Origin: RPQJ01 sp963726665
GTDB taxonomy: Bacteria > Pseudomonadota > Gammaproteobacteria > Steroidobacterales > Steroidobacteraceae
Length of the DNA stretch: 64,000 nucleotides
Assembly (NCBI GenBank): GCA_963726665.1
Contig: CAVSDW010000012.1
Location: forward strand, 750,478-814,477
Direction: 5' to 3'
This document shows positions 8,251 through 17,732 of the stretch, piece by piece. Both the position numbers and the translations under genes were made by a program. The first letter of the stretch is position 1. The number at the start of each line of letters is the position of its first letter. The notes under the pieces are model-generated. The model made no database searches, was not told the DNA's origin, and worked only from the letters and a program-made list of their open reading frames with translations.

Positions 8251-8755
8251 GTGAAACCGCTCGTTGGAATCATCATGGGGTCGACCTCCGACTGGGAGAC
8301 CCTCAAGTCCGCCGCCGCAGATGCTCGACCGTCTCGGCGTTCCGCACGAGACGCGCGTGGTCTCGGCACACCGCACGCCCGACCTGCTCTTCGAGTACGC
8401 GGCCTCGGCGCGTGACCGTGGCCTGCAGGTCCTGATCGCGGGTGCCGGCGGCGCCGCCCACCTGCCCGGCATGGCGGCTGCAAAGACCTCGCTGCCCGTG
8501 CTCGGCGTGCCGGTGCAGTCGAAGACGCTGAACGGCGTCGACTCGCTGCTCTCCATCGTGCAGATGCCCGCGGGCGTACCCGTGGGCACGCTGTCGATCG
8601 GCGTCGCCGGGGCGACCAATGCAGCGCTGCTCGCCGCGTCCATACTCAGCCTGTCCCACGCGGCGATCCGCGAATCGCTGGACGCCTTCCGCGCCGAGCA
8701 GACGCGAAAGGTGCTCGCGCAGCCCGACCCGCGCGAGCCGCCCACCGGCGCATGA
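8251..8755 (+). pseudogene. purE: N5-carboxyaminoimidazole ribonucleotide mutase, interrupted by a one-base frameshift
   Basis: PurE moves the carboxyl group of N5-CAIR to make CAIR in purine synthesis. The first part (VKPLVGIIMGSTSDWETLKSA) reads from GTG 8251. The rest (MLDRLGVPHETRVVSAHRTP, then AGGAAHLPGM and SLLSIVQMP to the end) lies in the next frame from 8321. Removing one base within GCCGCCGCAG at 8311-8320 gives SAAQMLDRLG and a continuous 167-residue PurE of normal length. All catalytic segments survive on both sides. The gene is expected to be essential for prototrophy and is coupled to purK by a 4-base overlap. A sequence or assembly error is as likely as a real mutation. Confidence 0.85.
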
Positions 8756-9837
8756 AAATAGGCGTCATCGGCGCGGGCCAGCTCGGGCAGATGCTCGCGC
8801 TGGCGGGCCATCCCCTCGCGCTCGAGTTCCTGTTCCTCGATTCGAGCGCGGACTCTCCGGGCGCGCGGGTGAGTCCCATCGTCACCGGCCCGTTCGACGA
8901 CCCTGCCAGCCTGCGCAGGCTCGCGGCCGCGACCGACCTCGTCACGTACGAGTTCGAGAACGTCCCGGTGTCCGCGCTCCAGAAGGTCTCGAAGACGCGA
9001 CCCTGCCTGCCGCCGGTCGAGGCACTGCGCGTATCGCAGGACCGGCTGCTCGAGAAGGAGCTTTTCCTGCGCCTCGGCATCCCGACGCCGCCCTTCCGGG
9101 CCGTCGACAGCCTCGCGGAGCTGCACTCCGCGGTCGCCGCGATCGGGCTGCCCAGCGTGCTCAAGACGCGCAGGCTCGGCTATGACGGGCGCGGCCAGCA
9201 CTACCTGCGCCGGGCGGGCGACGTCGAGCAGGCCTGGGCTGCGCTCGGCGGCGTGCCACTGATCCTGGAGGGTTTCGTGGAATTCGACCGCGAAGTCTCG
9301 ATCATCGGCGCGCGCAGCACGACAGGGGAGACACGCTGCTATCCGCTCGCCGACAACCAGCATCGCGGCGGCATTCTGCGTGTCACGCGCGCGCCGCACC
9401 GGAACACGCGCCTGCAGCGCGCGGCGGAGCGCAGCTTTCGCCGCCTGCTCGACCACTTCGACTATGCCGGCGTGCTCACCATCGAATTCTTCGTGCAGGG
9501 CGGGCGCCTGGTGGCCAACGAGATGGCGCCGCGCGTGCACAACTCCGGGCACTGGACCATCGAGGGCGCGGTCACCTCGCAGTTCGAGAACCACCTGCGC
9601 GCCATCCTCGGGCTGCCGCTCGGCGACACGAGCGCCACAGGCCACGCGGCGATGGTCAATTACATCGGCACGATGCCGGACCGGGAACGCGTACTCGCGA
9701 TCCCCGGCGTGCACCACCACGACTACGGCAAGGCGCCGAGGCCCGGGCGCAAGCTCGGCCACGGCACCGTCGTCGCAGGCAGCATGGCCGTCCGCGACCG
9801 CCTCCTGAAGCGACTGCTGCGCCAGGTCCCGCGCTAG
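8752..9837 (+). CDS. purK: N5-carboxyaminoimidazole ribonucleotide synthase
   Basis: A 361-residue ATP-grasp enzyme that carboxylates AIR with bicarbonate and ATP. The N-terminal GVIGAGQLGQMLALAG, the EFENVP segment and the ATP-grasp NEMAPRVHNSGHWT are present. It overlaps the end of purE by four bases (ATGA), so its translation is probably coupled to purE. In the sequence as given the purE frameshift would stop ribosomes upstream and could reduce purK translation. Confidence 0.95.
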   Translation: MKIGVIGAGQLGQMLALAGHPLALEFLFLDSSADSPGARVSPIVTGPFDDPASLRRLAAATDLVTYEFENVPVSALQKVSKTRPCLPPVEALRVSQDRLLEKELFLRLGIPTPPFRAVDSLAELHSAVAAIGLPSVLKTRRLGYDGRGQHYLRRAGDVEQAWAALGGVPLILEGFVEFDREVSIIGARSTTGETRCYPLADNQHRGGILRVTRAPHRNTRLQRAAERSFRRLLDHFDYAGVLTIEFFVQGGRLVANEMAPRVHNSGHWTIEGAVTSQFENHLRAILGLPLGDTSATGHAAMVNYIGTMPDRERVLAIPGVHHHDYGKAPRPGRKLGHGTVVAGSMAVRDRLLKRLLRQVPR

Positions 9838-9875
9838 GGGCCGCCGGAGCCGCCAGAGTGTGACGGACCCCTTTA

Positions 9876-9903
9876 TTGCGAGTGGGGGCCGTTCTTTTAT
9901 AGT
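9876..9903 (+). promoter_or_regulatory. Sigma70-type promoter of the ATPase-FHA gene
   Basis: TTGCGA (9876-9881) and TATAGT (9898-9903) are separated by 16 bases. The ATG at 9921 follows 17 bases later and GGACGGAG lies in between as a ribosome-binding site. Confidence 0.55.
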
Positions 9904-9920
9904 ACGGGACGGAGCCCAGC

Positions 9921-11180
9921 ATGTACGTCGAACATTTCCAGCTCACAGAGTTGCCGTTCCGGCTGAGTCCGGACCCGGCCTTCATGTACCTGAGCCACAT
10001 CCACTCCCGCGCCAAGGCGTACATGGAGTCGACGATCTGGTTCACGGACGGTTTCGTCGTGATCACCGGCGAGATCGGGGCTGGAAAGACCACGCTGATC
10101 GAGACGTTCCTGAAGGAAATCGAGCAGGACGTCGTCGTCGCTCAGATCAACCAGACGCAGGTGACTCCGATCGAGTTCCTGCAGACCGCGCTCGCGCAGT
10201 TCGGCTTCAGTCCCTTCCGCATGCGCAAGGCGGAACTGCTCGCGACCTTGAACAACTTCCTGATCGAGCAGTACGCGAACGGCCGCAAGGTGCTGCTGAT
10301 CATCGACGAGGCGCAGAATCTCAGCAACAAGGTGCTCGAGGAGGTGCGACTCCTCTCCGGGGTCGAGACGACCAAGGAGAAGGTGCTGCGCATCATCCTC
10401 GCGGGCCAGCCCGAGCTCAACGACAAGCTCGACTCGTCCGAACTCGTGCAGCTCCGGCAGCGCGTGCGGCTGCGCTTCCACCTGACCGCGTTGAGCGAGC
10501 CCGACACCGAGGAATACGTGCGTCACCGGCTGCGCGTCGCAGGCGCCGGGGACCGCGACATATTCGAGGCCGAGACGTTCCCGATCCTGTTCCGCTACGC
10601 GGGCGGCATTCCGCGGCTCGTGAACACGCTCTGCGACACGGCGCTGATCGCGGCGTTCGCCCAGGACCGGCACACGGTCTCGGCCGACGACGTGCAGTCG
10701 GCGGTCAGCGAGCTGCAGTGGGTCGAGTATGCGGCGCGGACGTCCTCGCAGCTGCAGCACGCGCAGGACGACACCGCCTCGGAGGAACAACCTCCGGTCG
10801 GCCGGCTGGTGCTGACGCTCAAGGGATCAAGGGTGCAGGAGTCCTACCTGGTGCCGGGACGACTCTTCATCGGGCGCACCGCCGACAACGACCTCCAGGT
10901 CGAGAGCAAGTACGTCAGCCGTCACCACGCGCAGATCGTCACGACCGCCGAGGGCAGCTGGCTCGAGGACCTGAACAGCACCAACGGCGTGTTCGTGCGT
11001 GGCCGGCGCGTGCGGCGCCACAAGCTCCAGGAAAGCGACGTCGTGAAGATCGGCATGCACGAGATCACGTACCACCGCTCCGAGCCGCCCGGCGCCGCGA
11101 CCATGGTGCTTCCCGCCGGCGACGACGACGTGAACGAGGAAGAGGAAGCCGCGGAGCTGGATGACGGCCCGCAGGGCTGA
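9921..11180 (+). CDS. ExeA-type AAA ATPase fused to an FHA domain
   Basis: A 419-residue protein. Residues 1-270 resemble ExeA/GspA and MshM-type ATPases: opening MYVEHFQLTELPFRLSPDP, Walker A GEIGAGKTTL near 50, Walker B VLLIIDEAQN near 125, and the later PRLVNTLCDTAL helix. Residues about 300-390 form a forkhead-associated domain with GR, SRHHAQ, and NSTNGVFV, the set that binds phosphothreonine. The tail is acidic. No transmembrane segment or peptidoglycan-binding domain is seen, unlike ExeA, so it is probably cytoplasmic. It may couple a phosphorylation signal to a secretion or pilus machine, but no such machine or Ser/Thr kinase is in the window. It stands alone with its own promoter. 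Confidence 0.85.
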   Translation: MYVEHFQLTELPFRLSPDPAFMYLSHIHSRAKAYMESTIWFTDGFVVITGEIGAGKTTLIETFLKEIEQDVVVAQINQTQVTPIEFLQTALAQFGFSPFRMRKAELLATLNNFLIEQYANGRKVLLIIDEAQNLSNKVLEEVRLLSGVETTKEKVLRIILAGQPELNDKLDSSELVQLRQRVRLRFHLTALSEPDTEEYVRHRLRVAGAGDRDIFEAETFPILFRYAGGIPRLVNTLCDTALIAAFAQDRHTVSADDVQSAVSELQWVEYAARTSSQLQHAQDDTASEEQPPVGRLVLTLKGSRVQESYLVPGRLFIGRTADNDLQVESKYVSRHHAQIVTTAEGSWLEDLNSTNGVFVRGRRVRRHKLQESDVVKIGMHEITYHRSEPPGAATMVLPAGDDDVNEEEEAAELDDGPQG

Positions 11181-11184
11181 GCGG

Positions 11185-11403
11185 TCAGTCGTCGAGTGAG
11201 CTCGCGTCGTATTCGGCCTGGTTCTCGCGGTATTCGCGACGCCGCATCCAGAGCACGAGGCCGGCCGTGAGGCCGAGGCCCCCGAAAAGCATCAGCAAGC
11301 CGTGCGGACCGCGCCCGCCCAGGAACGCGAATGCGAGGGCCGCCGCGCCCGCCGCCATGTACGCGTAGGGAAGCGATTCGTACAGCCTGCGTGGAACCCA
11401 CAT
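11185..11403 (-). CDS. Small two-span membrane protein of unknown function
   Basis: A 72-residue protein starting MWVPRRLYESLPYAYM. Two hydrophobic stretches (about residues 11-28 and 35-52) are joined by a short Gly-rich turn, and the C-terminus is charged (RRREYRENQAEYD). The ATG at 11403 was chosen because the first membrane span follows at the usual distance; an in-frame extension to 11457 overlaps tldD. It lies 25 bases downstream of tldD on the same strand and is convergent with the ATPase-FHA gene. I do not recognise the family. Confidence 0.6.
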   Translation of the reverse strand: MWVPRRLYESLPYAYMAAGAAALAFAFLGGRGPHGLLMLFGGLGLTAGLVLWMRRREYRENQAEYDASSLDD

Positions 11404-11428
11404 CGTGCGTCGCCTTGCTGCTGGCCGC

Positions 11429-12940
11429 TCAGGCCGTGCCGCCGACCGTGAGCCCATCCACGCGCAGGGTCGGCTGGCCGACGCCGACCGGCACGTCCTG
11501 CCCGTCCTTGCCGCAGGTCCCGACGCCGTCGTCGAGCTTGAGGTCGTTGCCGACCATCGCGATGCGGGTCATGGCGTCCGGCCCGTTGCCGATCAGTGTC
11601 GCGCCCTTCACCGCCGCCCCGAGCCTGCCGTTCTCGATCAGGTAGGCCTCGCTCGCGGAAAACACGAACTTGCCCGAGGTGATGTCCACCTGCCCGCCGC
11701 CGAAGTGCCGGCAGTAGAGACCCTTGTCGACCGAGGCGATGATCTCCTCCGGCGCGTACGGGCCGGGCAGCATGTAGGTGTTGGTCATGCGCGGCAGGGT
11801 GAGGTGCGCGAACGACTCCCGCCGGCCGTTGCCCGTGGGCGCCACGCCCATCAGTCGCGCGTTCAGCTTGTCCTGCAGGTAACCCTTGAGCACGCCGTCC
11901 TCGATGAGCGTGGTGCAGCCGGTCGGCGTGCCCTCGTCGTCCACGTTGAGCGAACCGCGGCGCGTGGCGAGCGTGCCATCGTCGACCACCGTGACGCCGC
12001 GCGAGGCCACCTGTTGCCCGATGCGCCCGCTGAAGGCCGAGGTGCCCTTGCGGTTGAAGTCGCCCTCGAGCCCGTGTCCCACGGCCTCGTGCAGCAGCAC
12101 GCCGGGCCAACCCGGCCCGAGCACCACGGTCATCGTCCCGGCCGGCGCGGGCACGGCCTCGAGATTGACCTGTGCCGTGCGCACGGCCTCGCACACCAGT
12201 TCACGCCAGCGGTCGCCCGCGACGAATTCCGTGTATGCAAAGCGCCCGCCGCCGCCCGCGTAGCCCTGCTCGCGCCGGCCCTGGTGCTCGATGATCACCG
12301 AGACGTTGAGGCGCACGAGCGGACGCACGTCCGCGGCCAGTGTGCCATCGCTGCCGAGCACGAGGATCGTGTCGTGCGAGGCGGCGAGGCTCGCCATGAC
12401 CTGCACGATGCGCGAGTCGAGCGCGCGGGCCTCGCGGTCGATGGCCTCGAGCAGGCTCACCTTCGCCCCGTCGTCCATCGACTCCACCGGGTCGATCGGC
12501 AGGTAGAGGCTGCGGCCACCCTGCGCACGCCACGCCTGCACCGAACCACCGGAGCCCGAGCGCGCGATGGCTCGCGCGGCATGGGCGGCCTCCAGCATCG
12601 CGGGCAGCACGACCTCGTCGGAGTAGGCGAACCCGGTCTTCTCGCCCGACAGTGCGCGCACGCCGACGCCCTGGTCGATGCTGTGCGCCCCGTCCTTCAC
12701 GATGCCGTCCTCGAGCGCCCAGGACTCCTCGCGAATCAGCTGGAAATAAGCGTCGGCGTAGTCCACCGCGTGGCCCATGACGTCGCCGAGCACGCGGGCG
12801 ATCGCATCTTCGTCGAGGCCCGCCGGCGCCAGCAGCGCGCTCCGCGCAAGCGCCATGGAATCGCGCGGCGCGGCCGCGATGACCGGGAACTGCCGGGGCG
12901 CGAACAGTGCGGGAGGGATGCTGGGTCTCATGGGATTCAC
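11429..12940 (-). CDS. tldD: Metalloprotease subunit TldD
   Basis: A 503-residue TldD, the metal-bearing subunit of the TldD-PmbA protease. The zinc motif is seen in LLHEAVGHGLEGDFNRKG (HExxxH). Further family segments include GSGGSVQAWRAQGGRS-like residues before it and TNTYMLPGPYAPEEII after it. The GTG at 12940 overlaps the stop of the amidase gene by two bases; an ATG three codons later (12931) is an equally possible start. It is the distal gene of the series rng-yhdP-amidase-tldD, an order common in proteobacteria. Confidence 0.95.
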   Translation of the reverse strand: MNPMRPSIPPALFAPRQFPVIAAAPRDSMALARSALLAPAGLDEDAIARVLGDVMGHAVDYADAYFQLIREESWALEDGIVKDGAHSIDQGVGVRALSGEKTGFAYSDEVVLPAMLEAAHAARAIARSGSGGSVQAWRAQGGRSLYLPIDPVESMDDGAKVSLLEAIDREARALDSRIVQVMASLAASHDTILVLGSDGTLAADVRPLVRLNVSVIIEHQGRREQGYAGGGGRFAYTEFVAGDRWRELVCEAVRTAQVNLEAVPAPAGTMTVVLGPGWPGVLLHEAVGHGLEGDFNRKGTSAFSGRIGQQVASRGVTVVDDGTLATRRGSLNVDDEGTPTGCTTLIEDGVLKGYLQDKLNARLMGVAPTGNGRRESFAHLTLPRMTNTYMLPGPYAPEEIIASVDKGLYCRHFGGGQVDITSGKFVFSASEAYLIENGRLGAAVKGATLIGNGPDAMTRIAMVGNDLKLDDGVGTCGKDGQDVPVGVGQPTLRVDGLTVGGTA

Positions 12941-13752
12941 GCCTGCAGTCGCCGGTTGGCGACGGATGGGAAATTCTGCCTGACCTCGCGCTGCCGCACG
13001 AGGTCGATATCGCCGACCACCACGCCCGTGCCGCGCGGCAGTCGCACCAGGATCCGCCCCCAGCAGTCCACGATCAGGGAATCACCGTAGGTCTCGCGCC
13101 CGTTCTCGTGGAACCCGGACTGTGCCGGAGCCACCACGTAGCAGAGATTTTCGATGGCACGGGCTCGCAGCAGTGTCTCCCAGTGCGCCCGGCCGGTCGG
13201 CGCGGTGAACGCGGACGGCAGGCACAGCCACTCGGCGCCCAGGTCGAGCAGTCGACGGAAGAGCTCCGGAAACCGCACGTCATAGCAGACTGCGAGGCCG
13301 AGCCGCCCGGCCGGCGTGTCGACACAGACGGGCGTCTCGCCGGGCCGCACCGACGACGACTCCTGGTAACGCTCATCCCGCCCCGGCACCTCGACGTCGA
13401 AGAGATGGATCTTGTCGTAGCGTGCGGCCAGTCGGCCCTCGGCGTCGAAGACCAGCGACGCCGCGGCGACGCGCGGCTGCCCCGCGACCCGGATCGGGAT
13501 CGTCCCGGCGACGATCCAGAGCCCGAGCTCGCGCGCCTTGCCGGCGATGAAATCCTGGATCCGCCCGCTCCCCTCCTCCTCCGCGATCGCGAACTTGTCG
13601 GGTTCGCTCATGCCCATGAAGGCGAAGTTCTCCGGCAGCGCGGCGACCCGTGCCCCGCGCGACCGGGCCTCATCGAGCAGCCGGCCCGCGTCGGCGAGGT
13701 TGCGCGCGAGGTCGGCCGACGACGTCATCTGTATCGCGGCGACGATGGTCAT
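12937..13752 (-). CDS. Carbon-nitrogen hydrolase (nitrilase superfamily, Nit-like amidase)
   Basis: A 271-residue protein with the Glu-Lys-Cys triad of the superfamily: Glu in ALPENFAF, Lys in RYDKIHLFDVEVPG and Cys in AVCYDVRFPELF. Close relatives are Nit1/NitFhit-type deaminated-glutathione amidases and the YhcX/YbeM group, so repair of deaminated glutathione is the likeliest role but is inferred. The ATG at 13752 overlaps the yhdP stop by four bases. It sits between yhdP and tldD, a conserved placement in many gammaproteobacteria. Confidence 0.85.
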   Translation of the reverse strand: MTIVAAIQMTSSADLARNLADAGRLLDEARSRGARVAALPENFAFMGMSEPDKFAIAEEEGSGRIQDFIAGKARELGLWIVAGTIPIRVAGQPRVAAASLVFDAEGRLAARYDKIHLFDVEVPGRDERYQESSSVRPGETPVCVDTPAGRLGLAVCYDVRFPELFRRLLDLGAEWLCLPSAFTAPTGRAHWETLLRARAIENLCYVVAPAQSGFHENGRETYGDSLIVDCWGRILVRLPRGTGVVVGDIDLVRQREVRQNFPSVANRRLQA

Positions 13753-16700
13753 TGCTTCGCACCCTGCTCCTGTGGCGAGGCGGCAGGCGCCTCGCCCACC
13801 TGTGCCGAGACGCGCTCGACGACCGGATTCGCCCACGGCCCGGTCACACGATAGTAGACGCGCGCGAGGCCCTTGAGTTGTCCTTTGAAGATCTGCGAAA
13901 GCAGGAGGCCACCTGCGGCGCCGATCGGCCCTGCGGCGAGGGCGCCCGCGACGGTGACCGCGCCCGTCGGGTTGCCGCTCACCACGATCGTCTGGTCGTA
14001 GTCCTCCGCCGCGAGCCCGGTGCGCCCGACGATGCCGATGTCGAGGGCGGCGCCCTTGAGCAGCAGGTTCTGCGTATAGGCGTTGCCGTCGCGGATCTCG
14101 AAGTCGCCGTGCACCTTGTCGAATGCGAGCCCGGTGTCGGTCACGTCGTGGAAGTCGAGGGCGAGGCGGCGCGGCAGCTCTGCGAGGCTCGTGAGGCCCA
14201 GCATGCGGCCCGCGCCCGGCTTCACGTTCCTGAGCTGGCCGTGGTCCATCGCGATTTCGATCGTGCCATTCATCCTCGCGACGATGTCGCCCGTGGGCCC
14301 GTCCGGCCAGGTGAGGCTCGCCGTCGCGCTCGCGTGCTTCGCCTCGATGGCGCCGGGTATGTCGAGCGCGCGCGAGGTCGCGTCGAGGTCGCTGCTCACG
14401 AACTCGATCGCGAGCCGGGTGCGCGAGCCCGCGCCCTCGGCAAGCCAGTCGCCGTGCACGTCGATCGTGCAGTCCGGTGATTTTGTCGTGAGCCCGGCGA
14501 GGCGCAGGCCCAGGGGATCCTTGGCGATCGTCGCGGTGAGCCGCCCGAAGCGGCGTTGCTCCCACTCGAAGTCGCCGACGTTGAATTCAAGCGCGGGCAG
14601 GCTGCGGGGATCGATCTTCCGCGCCTCTTCTCCGCCCGATGCGGGCACCGGCTGGAGGACCATGCGCTCCATGTCGAAGCGGATCGGGGCGCCGTGCTCG
14701 AGGTCAGCGGGAACGACGACCGTGCCCACGGCCATCGGGCCGCTCACGCTGACTTCGAGCGCCTCGGGTTGCGGCTTGAGCGTCGCGTCCACCTGCATGA
14801 ACTCGAAGCCGAAGATGCGCGCCTTCTCCACGAGCACCTCGGTTGGACCCAGCCACTCCGACAGCGCTACCGACCCGCCGCCCGAACCGAGCGCGAGCCA
14901 CTCGCCCAGGTCGAACTCCGGCCAGTCGCCCTCGAAACGCAGGCCACTGCGGGCCGGCAGCACGGCAGGCCGGCCGTCGAACCGGGCAATGCCGCGATCG
15001 AGGCGCATGCGCCCGTCGTCGCCTGCGCGGAGCGCCAGGCGCACGCGCGCCGGCCCCGAATCCACGGCGATCTCGCTCAGTCCTTCCGGGGCAAAGCCCA
15101 GTCCGACGCGCGTGGGGCGCGACACTTCCGGCACCTTTGCGAACGGCGCGGGCGCAACGATGCCGAGCCCGGCAAGGTCGCTCGCGATGTCGTAGCGTGA
15201 CGACCACTGCTGCGTGCCCCGGTGACGCTCGATGCGCCCTTCGAGCGTCCAGTCCGCCTGGCCAGCCATGCGGATGGCGCCCGGCAGATCGATGAATGCC
15301 GGCAGACCAGCGCCAGCCGCGCGTCCGCGGCCATGCAGCAGCACCGACGCGTCCGTTTCGCGCGTCTGCGGCCCGGGCTCCACGTCGAGTTCGAACGGGC
15401 CGTCGAGCATCGTGCCGCGCAGCGAGTGAGCGCGCATGTCCAGATTGTGGATCTCGAATACGCCGGTTACGCGCTCGGCAGGCGCGCGCAGCGCAGGGAC
15501 GTTGACCGTCGCCGAGTCGAGGTGCGCGCGGATCAGGAAATCGTGCTCTTCCATCTCGTGGGTGGGCAGGTGGAGCTTCACTTCGAATCTTGCGGGCCCG
15601 CGTCCGGTGAGCCCCATGAACTGGCTGCCGAGCACGGCGCCGACCGGGCTCGCCTGCGCGAACTTGAGCGCCGTGCCGAGGTCGCCGGATACCGTGGCAT
15701 CGACCTCGACGACGGTCTGGTGCATGTCGGCAATCCCGACCTCCGCGTGATCGAATCGAATGCCGCCGACCTCTCCGCCGTTCAGCCGCGCGACGAGGCC
15801 CTGGTTGTGGAACTCGACGTTGCCCTTGCCGTCCCGAAGCGGCGCGAATCCGGCGAAATAATCCAGCGCGACGCCGTTCACTGCGGCGGTCGCGGTGAAA
15901 TCGCCCTCGCCGTTGCGGAACGGAAAGCTCCGGGTCGGGCCTCGGTAGCTCACGTGCGCGCCCTCGACGCGGCCGCCGAGGAATGCGGGTGCGAGCCATG
16001 AGACCGCGCCCGGCCCGAAGCTGCCGTAGGGCAGCACGTTGCCCGCATAGGCCACGTCCGCTCCCTGGACATCCGCGTCCATGGTGAGCAGGGGCGAGAG
16101 GCCCGGTCGCTCGTACCTGTACTCGAAAGTGCCCGTGGCGCGTGCGTGCGGATGCTGCACCGTGGTGGGACCCGAAGCGAACACCCACTGCGCGCCTTCG
16201 CGGCGCCAGTCGACGTCCGTCGTGACCGCGGCGCCGGCGATGGGCTCGCGGAACATGCGCGGCAGGTCGAACGCGAGCGCGCTCGATCGCAGTGCGATGC
16301 GTCCGCGCTGGTCGGTGCCGGAAACGACACCGGTCAGGCCGTCGATGCCCGGTCGCGGGCCGGTGGCCGCGAAACCGATCCCGGCGAACTCCGCGCTTAA
16401 CGAGAAGCTCGGCCACGCGCCGGCACGGTCACGCGACGCCTCGGCCTGGAGCGAGCGTACTTCACCCCTCGGCGCGAGACCCGCCCACGCGTCGAATGCC
16501 GGCGGCGCGAACGCGAGTACCAGTGGCCAGGCATCCTCCAGATGCACCCGCTGCGCGTACATCGAGGTCTTGAACGTGGTCTTCGCGTTGCCGCGCCAGC
16601 GCAGTCGCAGGTTTATCGGTTCAGCGCCCCGCCCGCCCGCGATGGCGAACTGCAGGCGCTGCGCGCGCAGCACCCACTCGCCGTCCTCGTGTCCCAGGCG

Positions 16701-17732
16701 GACGGTCCCGCGCAGGGTCGGGTAATGCACCGTCTTCGGACCCGCCGCAGCGGGACGCTGCTCGATCGTCGAGGTCACGAGCGGCAGGCTCATCGCCGGG
16801 GCGCCCGCCGGTCGCTCGGGAAGCGACAGCTTCAGTGTCGCGACCGTCGGCACGTTGCGCACCGGAAGCAGTAGATCGACGTCGTCGAGTCCGAGTTCGA
16901 GCCGCGCGTGCGTGAGCGTGCCCTTCCTGAACTTGACGAGGCCCGCGACCTGGCCCGAACCGCCGGTCGGCCGGGCCATCCAGGCCGGCAGGAATGGAAC
17001 GAGTCCGGGCAGGACCAGGTGGCCTGCATTGAGCTCGATCTCGGCGTCGAGCGCGTCGAAGTGCTCGAGCGAGCCCCGCAGGTCGCCGCGGAAATCGATT
17101 CCGCCCCCGAGCGAATCAGGCAGCCTGGCGGAGCCTGCGACGGCCGTGCTCCGGTGCTGGCGGCGCAGCTCGACACTGATCTGCCGGATCGTCACCGGCG
17201 CAGCCCCGCTCATCAGGTCACGGTAGGTGACCGTCGCGTCCTCGACGACCAGGCGACCGGCCGGGAGGCGATCGAGGTCGAAGGGCGGGCGGTCCATCGG
17301 CCGCTCGTTCTGACCGAGCAGGCGGATGCGCCCGTCGGGCTCGCGGACCACCGTGAGCGCGGGGCCCTCGAACCGCACGCGACCCGCGACGAGTTCGCCG
17401 GTCCGGAAGAGGTTCCAGAGATCGAGTCCGACGCTGCCTTCGCGCGCCTGGATGAGCGCCTGCGAACCGTCGCGCTCGAGAACGCGCACCCCGCGCAGTA
17501 CGACCTCGGGGCCGAACCAGCGCAGCCGCGCGTCGAGCGCGTCGTACTCGATGCGCAGGTCGGTCTGCTGCTCGACCCACGCCTGGATGCGCGCCGCGTT
17601 CTCGGGAACCTTCGCGATCGCGAGCCGCAGCGCTCCCAGCACCAGCGCGGCGGCGATCAGCAGCCCGGCGAGGACCGCCGCGCCCACGCGCCAGGTCCGG
17701 GCGGCCAGCCCGCGCCCGGCCGGTGCGTTCAC
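13749..17732 (-). CDS. yhdP: YhdP-family AsmA-like envelope lipid-transport protein
   Basis: A 1327-residue protein with one N-terminal membrane segment (about 14-36) and a very long periplasmic part rich in short beta strands, ending in the AsmA-like C-terminal region. In E. coli YhdP, TamB and YdbH together move phospholipid to the outer membrane. The length is close to E. coli YhdP (about 1270). The chosen GTG at 17732 overlaps the rng stop by four bases and places the signal anchor right after it; upstream codons have no similarity. It is coupled at its 3' end to the amidase gene. Confidence 0.87.
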   Translation of the reverse strand: MNAPAGRGLAARTWRVGAAVLAGLLIAAALVLGALRLAIAKVPENAARIQAWVEQQTDLRIEYDALDARLRWFGPEVVLRGVRVLERDGSQALIQAREGSVGLDLWNLFRTGELVAGRVRFEGPALTVVREPDGRIRLLGQNERPMDRPPFDLDRLPAGRLVVEDATVTYRDLMSGAAPVTIRQISVELRRQHRSTAVAGSARLPDSLGGGIDFRGDLRGSLEHFDALDAEIELNAGHLVLPGLVPFLPAWMARPTGGSGQVAGLVKFRKGTLTHARLELGLDDVDLLLPVRNVPTVATLKLSLPERPAGAPAMSLPLVTSTIEQRPAAAGPKTVHYPTLRGTVRLGHEDGEWVLRAQRLQFAIAGGRGAEPINLRLRWRGNAKTTFKTSMYAQRVHLEDAWPLVLAFAPPAFDAWAGLAPRGEVRSLQAEASRDRAGAWPSFSLSAEFAGIGFAATGPRPGIDGLTGVVSGTDQRGRIALRSSALAFDLPRMFREPIAGAAVTTDVDWRREGAQWVFASGPTTVQHPHARATGTFEYRYERPGLSPLLTMDADVQGADVAYAGNVLPYGSFGPGAVSWLAPAFLGGRVEGAHVSYRGPTRSFPFRNGEGDFTATAAVNGVALDYFAGFAPLRDGKGNVEFHNQGLVARLNGGEVGGIRFDHAEVGIADMHQTVVEVDATVSGDLGTALKFAQASPVGAVLGSQFMGLTGRGPARFEVKLHLPTHEMEEHDFLIRAHLDSATVNVPALRAPAERVTGVFEIHNLDMRAHSLRGTMLDGPFELDVEPGPQTRETDASVLLHGRGRAAGAGLPAFIDLPGAIRMAGQADWTLEGRIERHRGTQQWSSRYDIASDLAGLGIVAPAPFAKVPEVSRPTRVGLGFAPEGLSEIAVDSGPARVRLALRAGDDGRMRLDRGIARFDGRPAVLPARSGLRFEGDWPEFDLGEWLALGSGGGSVALSEWLGPTEVLVEKARIFGFEFMQVDATLKPQPEALEVSVSGPMAVGTVVVPADLEHGAPIRFDMERMVLQPVPASGGEEARKIDPRSLPALEFNVGDFEWEQRRFGRLTATIAKDPLGLRLAGLTTKSPDCTIDVHGDWLAEGAGSRTRLAIEFVSSDLDATSRALDIPGAIEAKHASATASLTWPDGPTGDIVARMNGTIEIAMDHGQLRNVKPGAGRMLGLTSLAELPRRLALDFHDVTDTGLAFDKVHGDFEIRDGNAYTQNLLLKGAALDIGIVGRTGLAAEDYDQTIVVSGNPTGAVTVAGALAAGPIGAAGGLLLSQIFKGQLKGLARVYYRVTGPWANPVVERVSAQVGEAPAASPQEQGAKQ

